64,000 nt of DNA from CAYREX01 sp964423505. Lineage in GTDB: Bacteria; Fermentibacterota; Fermentibacteria; Fermentibacterales; JCC-6. A model generated the notes under the pieces. That model did not search any database, had not been told where the DNA came from, and worked only from the letters and a program-made list of their open reading frames with translations. The DNA lies in NCBI GenBank assembly GCA_964423505.1, contig CAYREX010000001.1, forward strand, positions 1-64,000, written 5' to 3'. This document shows, one piece after another, positions 1 to 8,308 of this stretch (within the stretch, counting starts at the first letter, position 1; each line of letters starts with the position of its first letter). The position numbers and the translations under genes are program-made.

Positions 1-993
1 GGCGGCAAGGGCGGGTCGGACTTCGCCCCGAAGGGCAAGTCCGACCTGGAGGTCATGCGCTTCTGCCAGAGCTTCATGAGCGAGCTCTTCAGGCACATCG
101 GACCCAGCACCGACGTCCCCGCCGGCGACATAGGCGTCGGCGGCCGGGAGGTCGGCTTCCTCTTCGGCCAGTACAAGAAGCTCCGCAACGAGTGGAGCGG
201 CGTCCTCACCGGCAAGGGTCTCGAGTACGGCGGAAGCCTCATCAGGCCGGAGGCGACCGGCTACGGCGCGGTCTACTTCGGCGAGGAGATGCTGAAGACC
301 CGCGGCGAGACCTACGATGGCAAGATCTGCCTGGTCTCGGGCTCGGGCAACGTGGCCCAGTTCACCACCGAGAAGATCAACGAGCTGGGCGGCAAGGTGG
401 TCACCCTCTCAGACTCCAGCGGTTACATCTACGACGAGGACGGAGTGAGCCCCGAGAAGCTGTCCTACGTCATGGACCTCAAGAACGTCCGCCGCGGTCG
501 CATCAAGGAGTACGCCGAGAAGTACAAGAGCGCGGAGTACTTCCCCGTGGACCCGGAGAAGGACTACAACCCGCTGTGGGACACCAGGGCCGACTGCGCC
601 TTCCCCAGCGCCACGCAGAACGAGATAAACGCCAAGGACGCCCAGAACCTCATCAACAAGGGCGTCTACCTGGTCTCCGAGGGCGCGAACATGCCCACGG
701 TCCCCCAGGGCGTGGACATCTTCCTGCAGGAGAAGATCCTCTACGGTCCGGGCAAGGCGGCGAACGCCGGCGGCGTGGCCACCTCAGGCCTGGAGATGGC
801 CCAGAACGCCACCTTCTCCAGCTGGACCCGGGAGCAGGTCGACCGGAAGCTCCACGACATCATGATAAGCATCCACGCGCAGGCCTACGAGGCTTCCGAG
901 CGCTACGGCGACAAGGGCAACTACGTCCTTGGCGCCAACGCCGCCGGCTTCGTCAAGGTAGCCGACGCGATGCTCGCGCAGGGCGTGGTCTAG
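1..993 (+). CDS. gdhA: NADP-type glutamate dehydrogenase (5' end missing)
   Basis: Catalyses reversible reductive amination of 2-oxoglutarate to glutamate in the cytoplasm. The frame is open from base 1, so the start lies outside the window. The first residues read GGKGGSDFAPKGKSD, the hexameric GDH active-site segment, whose lysine (third visible residue) is the catalytic one. RHIGP-TDVPAGDIGVGGRE follows, and then the Rossmann domain with SGSGNVAQF as dinucleotide-binding loop. The C-terminal SEGANMPT and AANAGGVATSGLEM segments are also typical. About 330 of the family's roughly 445 residues are present. The N-terminal substrate-domain portion is missing only because of the window edge. 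A GC-rich hairpin follows the stop codon. Confidence 0.96.
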   Translation, partial: GGKGGSDFAPKGKSDLEVMRFCQSFMSELFRHIGPSTDVPAGDIGVGGREVGFLFGQYKKLRNEWSGVLTGKGLEYGGSLIRPEATGYGAVYFGEEMLKTRGETYDGKICLVSGSGNVAQFTTEKINELGGKVVTLSDSSGYIYDEDGVSPEKLSYVMDLKNVRRGRIKEYAEKYKSAEYFPVDPEKDYNPLWDTRADCAFPSATQNEINAKDAQNLINKGVYLVSEGANMPTVPQGVDIFLQEKILYGPGKAANAGGVATSGLEMAQNATFSSWTREQVDRKLHDIMISIHAQAYEASERYGDKGNYVLGANAAGFVKVADAMLAQGVV

Positions 994-1016
994 CGGCCAC
1001 CGCTTCGCTGCTGAAA

Positions 1017-1045
1017 GGGGGCCGGGGCGATGCGCCCCGGCCCTC
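1017..1045. terminator. GC-rich hairpin between convergent genes
   Basis: A perfect 11-bp stem, GGGCCGGGGCG (1019-1029) with CGCCCCGGCCC (1033-1043), closes a 3-nt ATG loop. It sits 25 bp after the gdhA stop and 25 bp before the stop of the convergent methyltransferase gene. There is no T-tract on either side. It is probably a bidirectional terminator of the hairpin-only kind. Confidence 0.6.
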
Positions 1046-1068
1046 CCGCGTTTCGTGGGGTCCTGCCG

Positions 1069-2061
1069 CTAGGGGCCCGCGGGCTTGCGCAGGACCAGGT
1101 TGAGCGACTCGTCGAGGAAGCCCTCGTGCAGACCCGGGTGGATGCTACTCAGGATGGCCCGGTAGCGCCTGTCCAGACGGGAGCGGCGCAGTCCGTACCG
1201 GATGCCCTGGTGGGTCGAGAGGCTGCTGACCACCTCCAGCTCGTCCGGCGGGGCTATGGCGAGCTCCAGCTCGTGGAAGCTCATGCCCCTGCCCCTCCTC
1301 AGGAAGTGCTCCATGGACTCGGCCTCCCGGCCGGTGTAGAGCTCCCGGAAGTTCTCCCTCGGGCTGAACCTCGAGTAACGCAGGGCGAGGTCGTCCGGAA
1401 GCCAGTGGAAGAAGGGCAGGTGGGAGGTGTGGGAGTCGCGGTACCAGAGGCGGTTGGGCGTATGGACTATCGCCAGGAGGCCGTCGCCGGGTAGCAGCTC
1501 CCAGGCCTGTGCCAGCGCTTCGAGCCTCTCCCGGACGGTCATGTGCTCCAGACAGGCGAAGAAGATTACCATGTCGAAGGCCCCGGCCTCCATGTCCTCC
1601 CCCAGCCTGTCGGCGTTCAGCAGAGCGAAGCGGGGGGAGAGGCCGTACGCGTCGGCCCGGTCTCGGGCTACGGCCAGCGCACCGTCGTCCACATCAATGC
1701 CCAAGACGTCCGCACCCTGCTCGGCCAGGGCCACGGTGGATGATCCGGTGCCACACCCGACCTCCAGGATACGGCTGCCCCGGAGCCGCATGGAGGCGTC
1801 CAACCAGGGTATCACCTCCCTCCTGTCGCTCTCCAGGCGCTCGGTCAGGTGGTTCCGGACGTCCCTCTCGTACATCTTCCTCTCCCCGGAATAGCTCTCC
1901 GGGCTCCGCCAGCCGATGTGGAAGTTCTCATCCAGGGAGCGGCGGATGCGGTTCATCCCCTCGTCACCGACCTGCCTCTGGTTGGCAGCGAGCCTTCCGG
2001 GCAGCGGGAAGAGGACCCTCTTCGCCAGTCTCCTGACGGACTGCGATACCCCGCCCGTCAC
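1069..2061 (-). CDS. SAM-dependent class I methyltransferase
   Basis: Likely transfers a methyl group from S-adenosylmethionine; the substrate is unknown. Motif I is ILEVGCGTGSS, followed by the acidic VLGIDVDD strand end and FDMVIFFACLEHM as the post-II/IV region, a Methyltransf_11/25-type fold. The C-terminal 150 residues (TPNRLWYRDSHTSHLPFFHWLP) resemble methyltransferases acting on glycans or lipids. The start is uncertain. GTG at 2061 keeps a basic N-terminal segment (VRRLAKRVLFPLPGRL), while ATG at 1956 has a nearby GAGGGG. The gene follows the acetyltransferase gene on the same strand, about 30 bp after its stop if GTG 2061 is used, so the two are probably co-transcribed. Confidence 0.8.
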   Translation of the reverse strand: MTGGVSQSVRRLAKRVLFPLPGRLAANQRQVGDEGMNRIRRSLDENFHIGWRSPESYSGERKMYERDVRNHLTERLESDRREVIPWLDASMRLRGSRILEVGCGTGSSTVALAEQGADVLGIDVDDGALAVARDRADAYGLSPRFALLNADRLGEDMEAGAFDMVIFFACLEHMTVRERLEALAQAWELLPGDGLLAIVHTPNRLWYRDSHTSHLPFFHWLPDDLALRYSRFSPRENFRELYTGREAESMEHFLRRGRGMSFHELELAIAPPDELEVVSSLSTHQGIRYGLRRSRLDRRYRAILSSIHPGLHEGFLDESLNLVLRKPAGP

Positions 2062-2092
2062 GGTCAGGCCGGCACCGAGGGAGCTGTTTCGC

Positions 2093-2536
2093 TCATGCGC
2101 CTGGGTCTCCCCTCGGGGGGGCGAGCACCTTCTGCCAGACTGTGACGTCGTTCCCTGTGGAATGGTTGTGGAATGTGGCCGTCCGCCTGAGGCCGCAGGA
2201 CTCGGCAAGGGCCATGCTGGCGCGGTTGTCCGAACGGATGGTGCACTGGATAATGCATGCGCCCTCACGCCTGGCCAGCTCCTCGGCCCTGTCGCTCAGC
2301 CGTCTGGCCAGCCCCTCCCGCCTGTGCTCCGGGGATACGGAGAGGTGGAGCATCTCGTGCTGGTACCACTGCACCCGCTTCAGCTGGACGAAGGCGGTCA
2401 CCCTGCCGGTCTCGCCGTCAGTCTGGAAGAGGTACTCCCCGGCGGAGGCGAGCACCCTGCCGGCGGTGTACTCGCCGTCCAGCCTGTTCTGCTCGTTCAG
2501 GAGGTTGGCTATCTGCTCGGCCTGTTCCCTGTTCAT
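2093..2536 (-). CDS. GNAT-family N-acetyltransferase
   Basis: A 147-residue single-domain protein. The acetyl-CoA binding motif A is visible as LHLSVSPEHRREGLARRLSDRAEELARREG (about residues 63-92), with the R-x-x-G-L/A pyrophosphate loop EHRREGLARRL. Motif B follows as DNRASMALAESCGLRRTATFHN. The length and order are normal for stand-alone GNAT enzymes; the acceptor substrate cannot be read from sequence. ATG at 2536 has GAGAAGG five bases upstream. It is the first gene of a probable two-gene unit with the downstream methyltransferase, and is divergent from the secreted beta-propeller gene at 2741. Confidence 0.85.
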   Translation of the reverse strand: MNREQAEQIANLLNEQNRLDGEYTAGRVLASAGEYLFQTDGETGRVTAFVQLKRVQWYQHEMLHLSVSPEHRREGLARRLSDRAEELARREGACIIQCTIRSDNRASMALAESCGLRRTATFHNHSTGNDVTVWQKVLAPPRGDPGA

Positions 2537-2663
2537 GCCTTCTCCCGGCCTGGAGTCCTTCGGGAGCCGGGGCTCGCGAGAGCCGGAGGCTACCGCTCGA
2601 GAGGATACCCGACGCTGCGGGACCGGTCAATGAGAGCCGGGCTGCGAACACGGCCGGTCGACG

Positions 2664-2692
2664 TTGACCGGGTCGATGGAGCCGGGTATCTG
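2664..2692 (+). promoter_or_regulatory. candidate promoter for the secreted beta-propeller gene
   Basis: TTGACC (2664-2669), a 17-bp spacer and TATCTG (2687-2692) lie about 50 bp upstream of the ATG at 2741. The -10 match is weak. The same TTGACC hexamer appears at promoter distance in two other intergenic regions of the window. The rest of 2537-2740 holds nothing else I can name. Confidence 0.35.
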
Positions 2693-2740
2693 TACACTGC
2701 GGACGAACAGAGTACCAGTCGCGGCAACAAGGAGGCTCCG

Positions 2741-4258
2741 ATGTCTCGCACCATCTGTCTCTTGCTCCCCCTCTTCCTGATGGCTTCGCTCTCCGCAATC
2801 TCGATCGCCGCAGAGGAGTGGAACGTCACCGTCGGCGGCGACCCGGCCCGGTACGGCCGCTGCTCCGCCCTGGGGCCGGACGACGCCACCATCCTCTGGC
2901 AGGGCGGCGCCGGCGCGGTGATATCATGGCAGGCCGCGATAGACGGGGACATCGCCGTGATGGCCAGGTGCTTCGACATCCAGGACACCCTTCACGGGAC
3001 CCTCGTCTACGCCTACGACATACACACCGGCGCGGAGCTCTGGACGGTCGACCTGCCGGTGGACTTCCCGGCCACCGACTGGAGGAATCACCTCTCCGGT
3101 GTGAGGGACGGCGTGGTCTACGCCTCCCGCGCAGGCAACACCAACGCGTCATACATGTACGCCCTGGACTTGACCGACGGCTCGCAGATATGGAAGTCCG
3201 AGGATCTGGTGGACGAGTGCAGCACCGAGGGGGTCTCCTTCGCCCCGGACGGAGACCTGATAGTGGGGAACTTCGGCTCGGTCATGCGGATGGAGTCCGC
3301 CGACGGCAGCACCGTCTGGGAGACGCCCCGGAGCTCCCCCACCAGCAACGGCTCCATGATGGCCGTCTTCGATAGGAAGGCCTACGGCTGGGCATCCGGC
3401 GGGAGCGGCCCCACCATCGAGGTATTCGACCTGGACACCGGCCAGTACCTCTACGAGAGCGACCCTCTATACGGCGGCTACATCCAGCAGACGGCCCCCT
3501 TCGTCGGTCCGGACGGAACGGTCTACGCCCCCCGATGCCAGAACAACCCGGGCACCGATTACCTGGTGGCGCTTGAGGACACCGGATCAGGACTCGGCTT
3601 CAAGTGGGAAGTCCCCCTGGGCTTCGTCACCTTCTCATCGTTCGCCGTCGGCCCCGACGGAAGCGTCTACAGCTACAACCGCTCAGGGCAGGTAATCCGG
3701 ATAGACCCGGACAGCGGTACGGTGCTCAACACTTCGGTAGACGTCGAGGCGGGGCTCAGCACGTACATGGCCGCGGACGGCGTCGGCAGGCTCTTCGTAG
3801 CCTCCGAGGACGAGCTCTACGCTTTCTCGACGGACCTCTCGCTGCTCTGGTCGGAGACGGTATCGAACATAGATGGTCCCTCCATAGCGGGTGACGGCAC
3901 CCTCATCGTCACCGGTTCCGGGTCGGAGGTCAGGGCATACGAGGGCTGCGGCACCGGGATAGCCGGCGAGCGGGGCTCGGATCTGCAGAGCGGTGTGCGG
4001 ATGACCATGCTGGAGAACCCGGTCCATGCATACGGCAGCGCCGGAGTGGTATGCGAGCTGGCAGGTCCGGCAACCGCGGTCCTGAGGGTCTACGACGCCA
4101 GCGGAAGGCTCGTCAGGGAGGTGGATGCAGGCGAGCTGGCAGGGGGAGGCCAGACGATCGGCTTCGACGTCTCCGGCATTCCCGCCGGCATCTACCTCGT
4201 AGAGCTCAGCCTCGACGGCGCCGCCGCCGGCAGCACCAGGATGGTCGTCCTGGACTGA
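2741..4258 (+). CDS. secreted PQQ-like beta-propeller protein with FlgD-like C-terminal domain
   Basis: 505 residues. The N-terminus MSRTICLLLPLFLMASLSAISIAAEE is a signal peptide (cleavage near residue 23-24). The body carries repeated blades with PQQ-like signatures such as LVYAYDIHTGAELWTVDLP, MYALDLTDGSQIWKSED and VIRIDPDSGTVLNTS, consistent with a beta-propeller. The last 70 residues (AVLRVYDASGRLVREV ... IPAGIYLVEL ... MVVLD) are the FlgD-like Ig fold that serves as a sorting or anchoring tail in FCB-group secreted proteins. The start at 2741 is fixed by AAGGAGG five bases upstream. No enzymatic residues are recognisable; it is probably a surface or extracellular binding protein. Confidence 0.85.
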   Translation: MSRTICLLLPLFLMASLSAISIAAEEWNVTVGGDPARYGRCSALGPDDATILWQGGAGAVISWQAAIDGDIAVMARCFDIQDTLHGTLVYAYDIHTGAELWTVDLPVDFPATDWRNHLSGVRDGVVYASRAGNTNASYMYALDLTDGSQIWKSEDLVDECSTEGVSFAPDGDLIVGNFGSVMRMESADGSTVWETPRSSPTSNGSMMAVFDRKAYGWASGGSGPTIEVFDLDTGQYLYESDPLYGGYIQQTAPFVGPDGTVYAPRCQNNPGTDYLVALEDTGSGLGFKWEVPLGFVTFSSFAVGPDGSVYSYNRSGQVIRIDPDSGTVLNTSVDVEAGLSTYMAADGVGRLFVASEDELYAFSTDLSLLWSETVSNIDGPSIAGDGTLIVTGSGSEVRAYEGCGTGIAGERGSDLQSGVRMTMLENPVHAYGSAGVVCELAGPATAVLRVYDASGRLVREVDAGELAGGGQTIGFDVSGIPAGIYLVELSLDGAAAGSTRMVVLD

Positions 4259-4296
4259 CCACAGACAGGCTGCTCCGGCCCTCCAGTTGAATTCAC

Positions 4297-4464
4297 GCAA
4301 CCCCGGGGTCGGAGCCCGAGTTGAATCAGTTGGCACCTGTTTCGTTAAATTCCTGGCCAGATATGCCTTACGCCACCTTCAGGGCCTTCGTGATACTGCT
4401 CAGTTTCTGCTGCTCCGGCACCACAGTTGAATTAATTCAACCGGGTGCTCCGACCCCGGAGTTG
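4297..4464. mobile_element. MITE/REP-like inverted-repeat element with GGGGTCGG ends
   Basis: Imperfect inverted repeats of about 40 bp enclose an A+T-richer core. The left end at 4297-4337 carries GCAACCCCGGGGTCGGAG; the right end at 4417-4464, read in reverse complement, carries GCAACTCCGGGGTCGGAG. The right end also contains the perfect 16-bp palindrome GTTGAATTAATTCAAC (4426-4441). No coding capacity is seen, so it would be a non-autonomous element. Repeats of this GGGGTCGGAGC type commonly flank REP-associated tyrosine transposases, which is recalled knowledge, not shown here. The sulfotransferase reading frame ends inside the right repeat. Confidence 0.6.
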
Positions 4465-5256
4465 CATGAGGGGGCGGTAGAGGGCGTTGCGGAGGAGGAA
4501 GCTCAGGGTGGAGTTGAGTCCGGTGGTCAGCGGGCTGCGGGGCTCGGCGTGCTCCGTCGGCGGGCCCGTATCGAGGCCCACCTCGGCCAGCAGTGCCGGG
4601 TAGAGCTCCTCGCTCACCCTGCGGTGCAGCTCCAGGTCGAGCGCGTTGGCCTCCTCGAGAACCGGGCGGTAGCGATCCATGTTCGCCCGGATGCGGTCGC
4701 GGACCTCATTGCTGCCGGATACGTTCCTCCGCCTCAGGCATGCCGGGTCGAACCGCGCGAGCCCCGAGCGGGCAGCCATGAGACGTACCGACCTGTCGAA
4801 GTCGGAGAGGAGGCCCACTGTGACATCCCGCTCCGCAAGCACCTCCAGCGCCCGGTCCAGGTCCTGCCCGCCGGCGAGCATCCTGACGTGCCAGTTCCTG
4901 TTGTAGGGCAGCTCCAGCCACTCCTCGAGCGAGCGCTCCTGGCCGGAGAGGACCACCTCGTGCTGGTAGTGGGAGACCGTCCTGGCCACCGGCTCACGGA
5001 GCATTGTGAACCAGCGGAGCCTGCCGCCCGGCTCACCGTAGTCCACGAAGGGCCGCAGGCAGTGACCCGCGATGCTCCGGATCCAGGGGAAGCGGCGGAG
5101 GTCCCGGGCGAGGTCCTCCCGGCCGTAGACGTAGCCGGCGCACGGCATCACGTCAAGATGGCGGAGGCCCAGGTTCCTCCTGAGCAGGTCGTTGACCGAT
5201 GTGCCGCCGGTCTTGGGGACGTGGCAGAAGGCGAGGACCGGCCACTCAGCCGGCAT
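4432..5256 (-). CDS. PAPS-dependent sulfotransferase family protein
   Basis: 274 residues. The N-terminal FCHVPKTGGTSVNDLL is the 5'-phosphosulfate-binding loop. FTMLREPVARTVSHYQHEV is the 3'-phosphate-binding strand and helix of the sulfotransferase_2/3 families. It probably sulfates a cell-surface or secreted carbohydrate; the acceptor is unknown. ATG at 5256 overlaps the end of the upstream PEP/pyruvate-binding gene by 11 bp and has GGGGAG four bases upstream, so it is translated as part of that operon. The last ten codons (QLRGRSTRLN) and the TAA stop lie within the right end of an inverted-repeat element, so the native C-terminus was probably replaced by an insertion. Confidence 0.8.
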   Translation of the reverse strand: MPAEWPVLAFCHVPKTGGTSVNDLLRRNLGLRHLDVMPCAGYVYGREDLARDLRRFPWIRSIAGHCLRPFVDYGEPGGRLRWFTMLREPVARTVSHYQHEVVLSGQERSLEEWLELPYNRNWHVRMLAGGQDLDRALEVLAERDVTVGLLSDFDRSVRLMAARSGLARFDPACLRRRNVSGSNEVRDRIRANMDRYRPVLEEANALDLELHRRVSEELYPALLAEVGLDTGPPTEHAEPRSPLTTGLNSTLSFLLRNALYRPLMQLRGRSTRLN

Positions 5257-8182
5257 CCGGCTCCCCGCGGAGTATGGCCCCGGTACCGGCCTTCCTGTCT
5301 ATCAGTATGGAGAGCGGCTCCTCCAGACGCACGTGCCGTACGTGCTCCGTCTCGGTCACGGAGGGGGCCTCCTCCAGCCATCCCGAGTCCAGGGTCTCGT
5401 CATCCCTGCCGGAGAGGGTGAAATAACCTATCCCGAGCGAGGTGATGTTCTGGAAGAAGTGGGTGCCCTGGGAGGGCTCCACCGAGATGCCGTCCAGCGG
5501 CAGCTCCACTATGCACCTCGCGGAGGATATCTGGTTCCACTTGACCGGTATCCCGAGCCAGCTGTCCGAGCTCCCCCATCTCCCGGGACCGATCAGGAGG
5601 CTGGACCTGCCGTCGGAGCGAAGCTTCCGGTTCAGCTTCTCCAGCTCGCCGGTTACATTCGCGGAGTCGTTCCTGCTGAACCTGGCCGGGGAGACGTACA
5701 GGATGTCCCTGACGTCCTCGATGGAGCCGGTGCCCAGCACGGAGCGGGAGACGCAGAGGGCGCCGTCGAGGTCGACATCATCGATGTCCACCTCGCCGCC
5801 TGCCGCGACCCCCATCGGGCGTATCTGCAGGAAGCCCAGCTCCCCCTTGCGGTCTCCCCCATCGTCCAGGTTAACCGCGAACTCCATCTCCACCTCGCAG
5901 GAGAAGGCCGCCCTGCCCACCGCCAGCAGATGGCCGAGGACCTCGGCGAGGGGGAACACGTCCCCCTTCAGCACGCCGGCCATGGTAACCAGCTTGGGGC
6001 CTTCCCGGAAGGTGCCGTCCACTATCAGATCGTTGTCGGGAACGTAGACGGAGCCCACCGGCTGCAGGGTTCCGTCATCCCGGGCCCTCTCTAGACCCAG
6101 CGAGACCATGTTGACGTCCTCTCCTGGATCATCCGGGGTGGCGGAGCCCGGGCTCTCGAGCGACAGGGCCATGAGCTCGCGCTGGGAGTTCCTCAGGTAG
6201 TCGTCCGTGGACGAGAACTGGAAGAGCTTCTGCGGCGACGCAGGCGAGAACCTGACGCACTTGCCCCCCTCGACGACCGTGCCGCCGAGGCCCAGCGCGA
6301 CCGAGGCAATGCCGTCCTCCGCCTGAAGGCCCTTCACAGGGTAGTGGTTGTAGGATTTGGCCACGCCGGCGAAATTGGGGTAGAAGGCGTCGCCGTGCTC
6401 CCTTCCCACCACTTGCTGGATGACCACCGCCATCTTCTCCTCCTCCAGGCGGTTCGGGGTGGTCTCCATGTAGGCGACCGGCTCGCTGTAGAAGGTGGAG
6501 GCCATCACCAGCTTCACGGCGTGGCAGAGCTGCATCAGGCGGACCTCGCGGTCCGGGTGGTTGTTCGGGATCATGTAGGTGTTGTAGATGCCCGCGAAAG
6601 GCTGCGCCGGAGAGTCCTCCAGCAGGCTGGACGAGCGGACCGCCAGCGGGTAGTCTACCTTCTCCAGGAAGGCCCCCAGCATCTCCACCACGTCCCCGGG
6701 CAGCTCCGCCCGCGTGAAGGCGCCGGCCACGGCCCTGTCCCGCTCCAGCCCGTCCAGGTCGTCAAGCTCGTTGCCGAACACCAGCTCCCGCAGGCCGCCC
6801 GCCTCCAGGAACCTGTCGAAGACGTCGGTTGCGACCACCGCGGTAGGGGGTACGAATATCTCCGCCCCCGGGATGTCCTCGCCGATTGTGTAGAGCCCCA
6901 GGAGGGCATGCATGAAGGCCAGCCCCCGGCCCTTCCCTCCCAGGGAGCCCGATCCGATCTTCACGAACTCCGAGCCGGTCTCGAACGACTCACGGTCGAA
7001 CTCCTCCACCTGTCCGGCGCGGTACTTGTCCCTCCAGAGCTTCAGGGAGGCAAGCAGGTACTCCCTGAGCCCGTCCACCGAATCGAAGTCCTCCACCTTC
7101 TGGGGCCGGATGGCCTTGGCGAGATCGAACTCCGTCCTGGCCATGAGCCAGGTGGAGAAGTCGTTGCGCCTGGCGTGGGCGAGCAGGCACTCGTCGGATA
7201 CCCTGCGGACAGCCCTGTGGAGCGATCTCAGGTCGTTCGCGGTGGCCTCCACCTCACCGTCGGGCGCGCGGAAGACGAAGTCGCCAAAGCCCAGGTAATC
7301 CCGCATGAACTGCCTGACCTCGGCGAGCAGGGTGGGCGAGCCCTTGTCGATGAAGGCGGCACCCATCTCCCAGGCCTTCGTGCGGAGGTCCTCCTCCGAG
7401 GACTGGAACAGTATCGGGAGCTCCGGGTCCCTCGCGCGTATGATCTCCGCCAGGGCGAAGCCGGCCATCGGGTCCTCGGTGCCCTCCCTCTGGAAGCGGG
7501 AGTCGGTTATCACCCCGAGGACGTGGGGATAGATGCAGTCGAAGAGCTCCGCCGCCTCCTCGTAGGTCTCGACGTGGAGCACCTTCGGCCTGGCCCTCAT
7601 GCGCATCAGGCGGTGCATCTTGTTCAGGCCCTCGGTCATGAGCTTCTGGGTCTGGGCCATGAGCTCGAGGTAGAGCATGGGTATGTAGGAGGAGCAGAAG
7701 CGGACCGAGTCCTCCACCAGGATTATGCTCTTCACGCCGGCGGCCTCCGCGTCGTGGCGGACGTTCATCATGTCCTCCACCAGCTTCACGATGGCCAGGA
7801 AGAGCCTCACGTCGCCCTGCCAGGTGAAGGCCTTGTCGACACCCTCCAGCCTGCCGTCGCTGCGGAGGACCTCCAGGTCCCGGGCGGTGTAGGTCAGGAG
7901 GACGACCGGGATGTCCTCCCTTATCTCCTTGAGGGAAGTACAGAAGCGCACCAGCGGCATCGAGCCGACCCTGACCATGGTGATGACCAGGTCGAAGCTG
8001 TCATCCCGCACCGCCTCCAGAGCCTCCTCCGCGGTGGAGACACGCTTGACCCTGGGGGCGTAGCGCAGGTTCAGGCTGAGGTACTCCGAGAAGAGCACCT
8101 CCGTGAACCGGCCGTCCTCCTCCAGCGTGTAGGAGTCGTAGAGGCTGGAGACCAGGAGGATGCTCCTCACCCTCCTGGACAT
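5246..8182 (-). CDS. PEP/pyruvate-binding (PPDK N-terminal) protein with receiver-like N-terminus
   Basis: 978 residues. Two receiver-like folds lie at about 5-140 and 150-300. The first has no acceptor aspartate (DLVITMVRV at about 64-72). The second keeps Asp227 (GVITDSRF) and Lys280 (AFIDKGSP). From about 405 it is a PPDK_N ATP-grasp domain, with GGKGRGL (415-421) and VRSSSLLEDSPAQPFAG (515-531). A conserved late segment contains GPGRWGSSDSWLG. The phosphohistidine swivel domain and PEP-binding TIM barrel of true PEP synthase are absent, so it is unlikely to make PEP alone. It probably couples nucleotide binding to a signalling input. A GGGACCGG/CCGGTCCC dyad lies just upstream (8196-8213). 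It is followed by the overlapping sulfotransferase gene. Confidence 0.82.
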   Translation of the reverse strand: MSRRVRSILLVSSLYDSYTLEEDGRFTEVLFSEYLSLNLRYAPRVKRVSTAEEALEAVRDDSFDLVITMVRVGSMPLVRFCTSLKEIREDIPVVLLTYTARDLEVLRSDGRLEGVDKAFTWQGDVRLFLAIVKLVEDMMNVRHDAEAAGVKSIILVEDSVRFCSSYIPMLYLELMAQTQKLMTEGLNKMHRLMRMRARPKVLHVETYEEAAELFDCIYPHVLGVITDSRFQREGTEDPMAGFALAEIIRARDPELPILFQSSEEDLRTKAWEMGAAFIDKGSPTLLAEVRQFMRDYLGFGDFVFRAPDGEVEATANDLRSLHRAVRRVSDECLLAHARRNDFSTWLMARTEFDLAKAIRPQKVEDFDSVDGLREYLLASLKLWRDKYRAGQVEEFDRESFETGSEFVKIGSGSLGGKGRGLAFMHALLGLYTIGEDIPGAEIFVPPTAVVATDVFDRFLEAGGLRELVFGNELDDLDGLERDRAVAGAFTRAELPGDVVEMLGAFLEKVDYPLAVRSSSLLEDSPAQPFAGIYNTYMIPNNHPDREVRLMQLCHAVKLVMASTFYSEPVAYMETTPNRLEEEKMAVVIQQVVGREHGDAFYPNFAGVAKSYNHYPVKGLQAEDGIASVALGLGGTVVEGGKCVRFSPASPQKLFQFSSTDDYLRNSQRELMALSLESPGSATPDDPGEDVNMVSLGLERARDDGTLQPVGSVYVPDNDLIVDGTFREGPKLVTMAGVLKGDVFPLAEVLGHLLAVGRAAFSCEVEMEFAVNLDDGGDRKGELGFLQIRPMGVAAGGEVDIDDVDLDGALCVSRSVLGTGSIEDVRDILYVSPARFSRNDSANVTGELEKLNRKLRSDGRSSLLIGPGRWGSSDSWLGIPVKWNQISSARCIVELPLDGISVEPSQGTHFFQNITSLGIGYFTLSGRDDETLDSGWLEEAPSVTETEHVRHVRLEEPLSILIDRKAGTGAILRGEPDAG

Positions 8183-8308
8183 GAGCGAATAGAGCGGGAC
8201 CGGGTCCGGTCCCCTGTGCCGCGCTACGCGGTCGAGAGCCTTGTCTCTCAGCTCGGGTCTCCTTCCTCCTGCCCTCCGTCCGGGGCGTCCGGCCGGTGGC
8301 CTGTCCGG

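Noticed and set aside
8196..8213. GGGACCGG-GT-CCGGTCCC dyad just upstream of the PEP/pyruvate-binding gene start
   Set aside because: Possibly a leader hairpin, but in such GC-rich DNA an 8-bp dyad is not rare and there is no second line of evidence, so it is not listed as its own feature.
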